A DNA stretch of 9,683 nucleotides from Nocardioides sp. (GTDB taxonomy: Bacteria; Actinomycetota; Actinomycetes; Propionibacteriales; Nocardioidaceae). This document shows, one piece after another, positions 6,056 through 9,683 of this stretch. The notes beneath the pieces were generated by a model. The model saw only the letters and a program-made list of their open reading frames with translations. It searched no databases and had not been told where the DNA came from. The translations under genes and the position numbers were made by a program. How positions within the stretch are numbered: position 1 is the stretch's first letter; every line of letters starts with the position of its first letter. Where the stretch lies: assembly GCA_003519585.1 (NCBI GenBank), contig DOWL01000036.1, positions 997-10,679 on the forward strand, in the 5' to 3' direction.

Positions 6056-6090
6056 CGCCGCCTCGGTCATCAGTGATGACCGGGGCGGCG
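6056..6090. terminator. Intrinsic terminator between convergent cupin and nitrilase genes
   Basis: A near-perfect dyad centred on 6073: CGCCGCC-T-CGGTCATC (6056-6071) pairs with GATGACCG-G-GGCGGCG (6075-6090), 16 pairs with one U-G and a three-base AGT loop. It begins 18 bases after the cupin stop, and on the plus strand is followed a little later by ACGTTTTG. Being symmetric and between convergent genes, it could end both transcripts, though it is 235 bases from the nitrilase stop. Confidence 0.75.
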
Positions 6091-6324
6091 GTACGTTCCA
6101 CGTTTTGGGTGGCGTCCTGAAGCTACGCCGCCCCATCGACGAAGCCGCTAGCTCGTAATCGCAAGCACTCCCTGGCCCAAGACCAATCTGGTGCGCCACC
6201 GGTCGGACGCTGGGCGGACAGGCAATATGATCTGCCCGTTTTAGCACGCTCCGAATGCGCTGCACTGTACGGCGACAGTCGTTGCGCATCGTGGTCGTCG
6301 AACGTCGCCACCATGCGACAAGGG
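6091..6324. other. Convergent intergenic remainder with nothing recognised
   Basis: This stretch lies between the terminator and the nitrilase stop. Open frames crossing it are extensions of antisense frames with no recognisable protein pattern and no ribosome sites. I see no strong hairpin for the nitrilase end; GGCGAC/GTCGCC pairs are too far apart to be convincing. The base composition is a little less GC-rich than the genes. Confidence 0.5.
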
Positions 6325-7197
6325 CTACTGGCGTCCGATGTGGCGCGAGAAAATTCGGATTCTGCGGTCAGCCAAGACAGGAAAGTCCACCCTGACCGTA
6401 GCGACCAGGTCGAGGTCGATGTCGGCGATGAGGGCGTCCTCACCGCTTCCGAGCTCGGCTACCACGTCACCAGTCGGTGCGACGATCTGAGAGTGGCCCC
6501 CCATCTCAACCCCGCTATGAGTGCCGGCGGTGTTGCACTGGAGCACCCACGCTTGATTCTCGAGAGCACGGGCCCGTCCGAGTAGGCGCCAGTGCTCGAC
6601 CCTGGGCATCGGCCATGCTGCTGGGAGCAGGACCACCTCGGCGCCGAGGGCCCCCAATCCGCGGAAGAGCTCCGGAAACCGGAGGTCGTAACAGGTTGCA
6701 AGGCCGATCTGACATACGCCGGCGTCGCGCACCAAACTGGTGACGGCGAGGTCGGTGCCGGCCTCCAGCAGCCGAGGTTCACCGTCACCGAATCCGAAGC
6801 GGTGGATCTTCCGGTACGTCTTGTGCACGGTTCCCTGCGGGGAGAGGAGCACAGAGGTGTTCCATAGTCCGCGCCCCTCCACACCGCGATCGGAGTCCTC
6901 TTCCGCTCGTTCGATGATGGATCCTGCGTGGAGCCAGGCACCGGTGTCGCGAGCAACCGATGCCATCCGTGCGACCGTAGGTCCGTTGATCGCCTCGGCC
7001 GTTGACTCCCAGGTTGTGGACGCGAAGCCCCCATGCGCCCAGAGTTCCGGCAGCATGACCAGGTCGGTCGGCCCAAGTCCTCGGATCCACCGGCTCACTC
7101 GTTCGACCCGCTCGTCCAGCGTCTCGTCGTCGCCGTAGGAAACCTGGAGCAAAGCGACGCGAAGGCGGTCCGCTCGACTCGCATCCACTTCAGTCAC
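6325..7197 (-). CDS. Nitrilase-superfamily carbon-nitrogen hydrolase (omega-amidase/Nit2-like amidohydrolase)
   Basis: A cytoplasmic amidase-type enzyme that hydrolyses a C-N bond by a Glu-Lys-Cys mechanism. The 290 residues cover one complete domain. The triad is visible: Glu51 in MLPELW, Lys130 in TYRKIH and Cys169 in CYDLRFPE. CYDLRFPE is characteristic of the Nit/omega-amidase branch rather than of aromatic nitrilases. The start is GTG 7197, inside the end of Mo hydroxylase B, with an eight-base overlap (7190-7197) and no strong ribosome site of its own, so translation is probably coupled. In the pAO1 nicotine plasmid an enzyme of this superfamily is an omega-amidase acting on alpha-ketoglutaramate, a product of pyridine-ring breakdown. 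A similar job on a ring-derived amide is inferred here. Alternatives are a carbamoyl-amide hydrolase of pyrimidine-type degradation or another small amidase. Confidence 0.9.
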   Translation of the reverse strand: MTEVDASRADRLRVALLQVSYGDDETLDERVERVSRWIRGLGPTDLVMLPELWAHGGFASTTWESTAEAINGPTVARMASVARDTGAWLHAGSIIERAEEDSDRGVEGRGLWNTSVLLSPQGTVHKTYRKIHRFGFGDGEPRLLEAGTDLAVTSLVRDAGVCQIGLATCYDLRFPELFRGLGALGAEVVLLPAAWPMPRVEHWRLLGRARALENQAWVLQCNTAGTHSGVEMGGHSQIVAPTGDVVAELGSGEDALIADIDLDLVATVRVDFPVLADRRIRIFSRHIGRQ

Positions 7198-9598
7198 GAC
7201 TCAATGCCGAACTGGGCGCTGCATTGGCCCCGGACATGGCTCCGAGGAGCTTTTCGGGCGTCAGCGGCAAGTCGCGCAGCACGACGCCGAATGGTGAGAG
7301 CGCGTCGTTGACGGCGTTCAAGACCGCAGCGGGAGCCGCAATCAGGCCCGATTCACCCATCCCCTTGACGCCCGAGGCGGAGTGCGAGGACGGGGTCTCC
7401 AGGTGGTGGATCTCGAACGGAGGGGCGACGTCCATGGTCGGCAGCCCGTAGTCCAGGAACGTGGTGGTAAGGATTTGGCCCGACTCGTCGTAGGCGAGTT
7501 CCTCAAACACCGACGCGCCGATGCCCTGCAGGACTCCCCCGCGGATCTGCCCCTCGACGATGTTGGGGTTGATCACCGTTCCGCAGTCCTCGACCGAGAA
7601 GACCTTCTCGAAGCGCACGAAGCCAGTCTCGGCATCGAGCTCGACCAGGATCGCGTGCCCGCCGTTGCTGAACATCGCCTGTGACGGGTCGTACGCCTGC
7701 GTGGCTTCCAGGGACGGCTCGAAGTCCTCGGGCCAGGAATCGATGTCGAAGTAGATCGCCGTGGCAACGTCCGCGATGGACAACGAGGAGTTCGACACGC
7801 CCTTGACTGACGCGTGCCCGTCAACCAGCTCGATGTCATCTGTCGACGCTTCGAGCATGTGCGCGGCCACCTGGCGCACCTTCTCCCTGACGACATCTGC
7901 TGCTCGCGCCACGGCACCACCTGCAATGACTGCACCGCGGCTCCCAATGGTGCCGGAACCATAGGCGTGCGAGGTCGACCGCGCCGTCTGGACGCTCACG
8001 TCCTCAACCTTGATACCCAAGGTGTCCGCGGCCATCTGGGCCATCGTCGTGGCGAGCCCCTGTCCCTGCGCCGACAAACCGATCGTCACGTTGGCGGTTC
8101 CGTTGGGGTTTAGCCGCACTGTGGCAGTGTCGTGGTAGATGTCGCCGAGCCCGTGCTCGAGGCTCGTGGCCGTGCTCTCGCCGCTGCTCTCCACGAAGCA
8201 GCTGAGGCCCAGCCCGATGTAGCGACCCTGTTCGCGCATTTCGGCCTGTCGACGCAGGAAGGCCGGGTAATCAACCATCTCCTCGAGTGCGTCGATCGTC
8301 TGCAGCCAGCTCCCCTCCTGATACACGATGCCCTGCGGGTTGGTCCACGGGAACTCGCGCACGACGTTGTGTCGCCGAAACTCGAATGGCGACATGCCCA
8401 GCGCACGAGCGGCGTCATCGGCGAGGCACTCGCGGGCAAATGTCCCCGCCATATATCCCACGCCGCGGTATGCGCCGATGGGCGTCTTGTTAGTAGCCGC
8501 CGCCTTGTAGGTGTAAGCCGCAACTGGTACGTCATAGATGCCCGTTGGGGTCATCACCGCGGCACACCACGGCTCTACGGCCATCGACCACGGTGGCATG
8601 TGATACGCCCCGCCGTCGCCGAGCGCGTCGGTACGGACGCCGGTGATCTTGCCGTCGGAGTCGAGAGCGTAGGCGATGTCGACGTACTGCTCGTGGGCGT
8701 GGGCGCCGGCGATGAGGTTCTCTCGGCGGTCCTCGATCCACTTGACGGGCCGGCCGAGCTCCCTGGCCAGGAGCGGAAGCAACATCTCTTCCGGATAAAC
8801 GTGTGCCTTCATGCCGAACCCACCGCCGGTATCGGGAGTGATAACTTCGACGCTCTGCTCCGGGAAACCGAGGTAGGCGGTGAGCATGTACTTCAGGTAG
8901 TGCGGCATCTGAGTGTTCGACCACAGACGCAGGGCCTTGGACGCCCATTCATAGTCGGCGATCACGCCCCGAGTCTCCATCGGCGCCGCCGAGACGCGAC
9001 AGGTGTAGAACCGACCCTCTACGACTTGGTGAGCCTGATCAAACGCCGCTGTGACGTCACCAAAGCTCGCGGAGCCGTTGAGTCCTAGGTTGTCCGGGAG
9101 TTGTGGGTTGGCGACCGGACCGCCGGCAGCCGCGGCGTCCATGTTGGTCACGGCAGGAAGTTCCTCGAAATCCCAGTCGATCAGCTCGCAGGCGTCCTCG
9201 GCCGCGTAGCGCGAGTCAGCCACGACGACGGCGACAGGCTCACCTACGTAGAGGACTTCGTCTACTGCAAGCAGTGGCATCGTCGTCGGGACACAGCCCT
9301 CGACAGCCATCTCACCGACGAGACCCTCACAGAAGGGGGCGACGTCCTTGCCGGACCAAGCCAGTGCAACACCGTCAGCATCGCGGATGGCGGCCAGGTC
9401 GAGGTTGGTGATGCGTGCGTGTGCAACTGGACTACGCACGAACGCCACGTGCAGTTGGCGCGGGAGGTCGATGTCGGCGATGAATTCGCCACGGCCGGTG
9501 AGCAGGCGCGGGTCTTCGGATCGAAGCACTCGCGTTCCGACCGAGCGAGCCGCGACGACCGGCGTCCTCATGTGCTGATGACTGTCGAGCTTCTTCAC
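7190..9598 (-). CDS. Molybdenum hydroxylase large subunit (xanthine dehydrogenase/CoxL/KdhL family), copy B
   Basis: This is the catalytic Mo-cofactor subunit of a second hydroxylating dehydrogenase, with 802 residues, full length. Landmarks in order are RLLTGRGEFIADIDLP (31-46), PMETRG (206-211), Moco loop GGGFGMK (258-264), active-site loop AYRGVGY (376-382), GQG (512-514) and the glutamate base in KGMGESG (E749). The copper-binding Cys of true CO dehydrogenase is absent. It starts with GTG in a GTGA overlap with the stop of a [2Fe-2S] small subunit, so unlike copy A it lies with at least one electron-transfer partner in a standard cassette. It overlaps the nitrilase gene downstream. Copies A and B are clearly related but diverged, including in the substrate-facing loop, so they probably act on different substrates or ring positions. 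Substrate unknown; pyridine-type ring hydroxylation is inferred from context. Confidence 0.94.
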   Translation of the reverse strand: MKKLDSHQHMRTPVVAARSVGTRVLRSEDPRLLTGRGEFIADIDLPRQLHVAFVRSPVAHARITNLDLAAIRDADGVALAWSGKDVAPFCEGLVGEMAVEGCVPTTMPLLAVDEVLYVGEPVAVVVADSRYAAEDACELIDWDFEELPAVTNMDAAAAGGPVANPQLPDNLGLNGSASFGDVTAAFDQAHQVVEGRFYTCRVSAAPMETRGVIADYEWASKALRLWSNTQMPHYLKYMLTAYLGFPEQSVEVITPDTGGGFGMKAHVYPEEMLLPLLARELGRPVKWIEDRRENLIAGAHAHEQYVDIAYALDSDGKITGVRTDALGDGGAYHMPPWSMAVEPWCAAVMTPTGIYDVPVAAYTYKAAATNKTPIGAYRGVGYMAGTFARECLADDAARALGMSPFEFRRHNVVREFPWTNPQGIVYQEGSWLQTIDALEEMVDYPAFLRRQAEMREQGRYIGLGLSCFVESSGESTATSLEHGLGDIYHDTATVRLNPNGTANVTIGLSAQGQGLATTMAQMAADTLGIKVEDVSVQTARSTSHAYGSGTIGSRGAVIAGGAVARAADVVREKVRQVAAHMLEASTDDIELVDGHASVKGVSNSSLSIADVATAIYFDIDSWPEDFEPSLEATQAYDPSQAMFSNGGHAILVELDAETGFVRFEKVFSVEDCGTVINPNIVEGQIRGGVLQGIGASVFEELAYDESGQILTTTFLDYGLPTMDVAPPFEIHHLETPSSHSASGVKGMGESGLIAAPAAVLNAVNDALSPFGVVLRDLPLTPEKLLGAMSGANAAPSSALSRD

Positions 9599-9683
9599 TG
9601 GTCATCGCCCTTCGTGTCGATCTGCCCCTCGGCGACCGCCTGCTCGATGGCAGAGACGATGGTCTGGTATCCCGTGCACCGGC
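9595..9683 (-). CDS. [2Fe-2S] small subunit of Mo hydroxylase B, C-terminal fragment
   Basis: The last 28 residues and stop are visible; the rest is beyond the right edge. They begin RCTGYQTIVSAIEQ, preceded by a split codon ending in GC that fits the expected Cys. This is the CRCTGYQ end of the second iron-sulphur cluster motif, invariant in CoxS/KdhS/NdhS-type subunits and followed by the usual I-x-x-A-I helix. The subunit carries electrons from the Mo site towards FAD. The TGA overlaps the GTG of copy B by four bases. The FAD subunit is probably upstream, outside the window. Confidence 0.88.
   Translation of the reverse strand, partial: RCTGYQTIVSAIEQAVAEGQIDTKGDDQ

Noticed and set aside
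5639..6289. Minus-strand open frame of 216 codons over the cupin gene
   Set aside because: It is antisense to a recognisable cupin and crosses the terminator hairpin; the product has no protein-family features.
8132..9088. Plus-strand open frame of 318 codons opposite Mo hydroxylase B
   Set aside because: It is antisense to conserved blocks of the large subunit, with no ribosome site or family resemblance.
1925..9598. True aerobic carbon monoxide dehydrogenase large subunits (coxL)
   Set aside because: The AYRCSFR active-site loop with its copper-binding Cys is missing in both; the loops read AYRAPGR and AYRGVGY.
1..9683. CRISPR arrays, tRNA or rRNA genes, insertion sequences, phage or toxin-antitoxin genes
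   Set aside because: I saw no regularly spaced repeats, no cloverleaf-like or rRNA sequence, no transposase motifs or terminal repeats, and nearly all DNA is accounted for by metabolic genes.

Overview
The window looks like part of a catabolic gene cluster from a high-GC bacterium, most likely an actinobacterium (Nocardioides, Rhodococcus or Arthrobacter type). The evidence is strong third-position G/C bias, GTG starts, 4-base and 8-base gene overlaps, and closest recalled protein resemblance to the Arthrobacter nicotine-plasmid enzymes. I see no tRNA, rRNA, transposase, phage gene or CRISPR array.

Layout, left to right. (1) Minus strand, 1-4294: a xanthine-dehydrogenase/CO-dehydrogenase-type molybdenum hydroxylase large subunit (1925-4294) is followed by an RbsA-type double-ATPase of a sugar/nucleoside-class ABC importer (160-1752). 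That overlaps by 4 bases the start of what is probably the permease (1-163, cut by the window edge). (2) A 229-base divergent control region (4295-4523) rich in dyad symmetries. (3) Plus strand, 4524-6037: an alpha/beta-hydrolase very like 2,6-dihydroxypseudooxynicotine hydrolase, a C-C bond hydrolase of nicotine breakdown, then a strong hairpin, then a small single-domain cupin of the DUF861/Cupin_3 type. (4) A strong bidirectional-looking terminator hairpin (6056-6090) between convergent units. (5) Minus strand, 6325-9683: the C-terminal tail of a [2Fe-2S] small subunit, a second Mo hydroxylase large subunit, and a nitrilase-superfamily C-N hydrolase. These overlap by 4 and 8 bases and so look translationally coupled.

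Working model (inference): an N-heteroaromatic compound carrying an acyl side chain, such as a pyridine alkaloid or analogue, is imported by the ABC system and hydroxylated on the ring by one or two Mo hydroxylases. It loses the side chain through C-C hydrolysis by the DHPON-hydrolase-like enzyme, and a ring-derived amide is hydrolysed by the nitrilase-family enzyme. The combination parallels the pAO1 nicotine pathway (NDH, KDH, DHPON hydrolase, omega-amidase). The amine oxidases and dihydroxypyridine hydroxylase that would pin it to nicotine are not in the window, so the true substrate is open. The FAD subunit, most of the Fe-S subunit, the rest of the permease and any solute-binding protein or regulator would lie outside the window.
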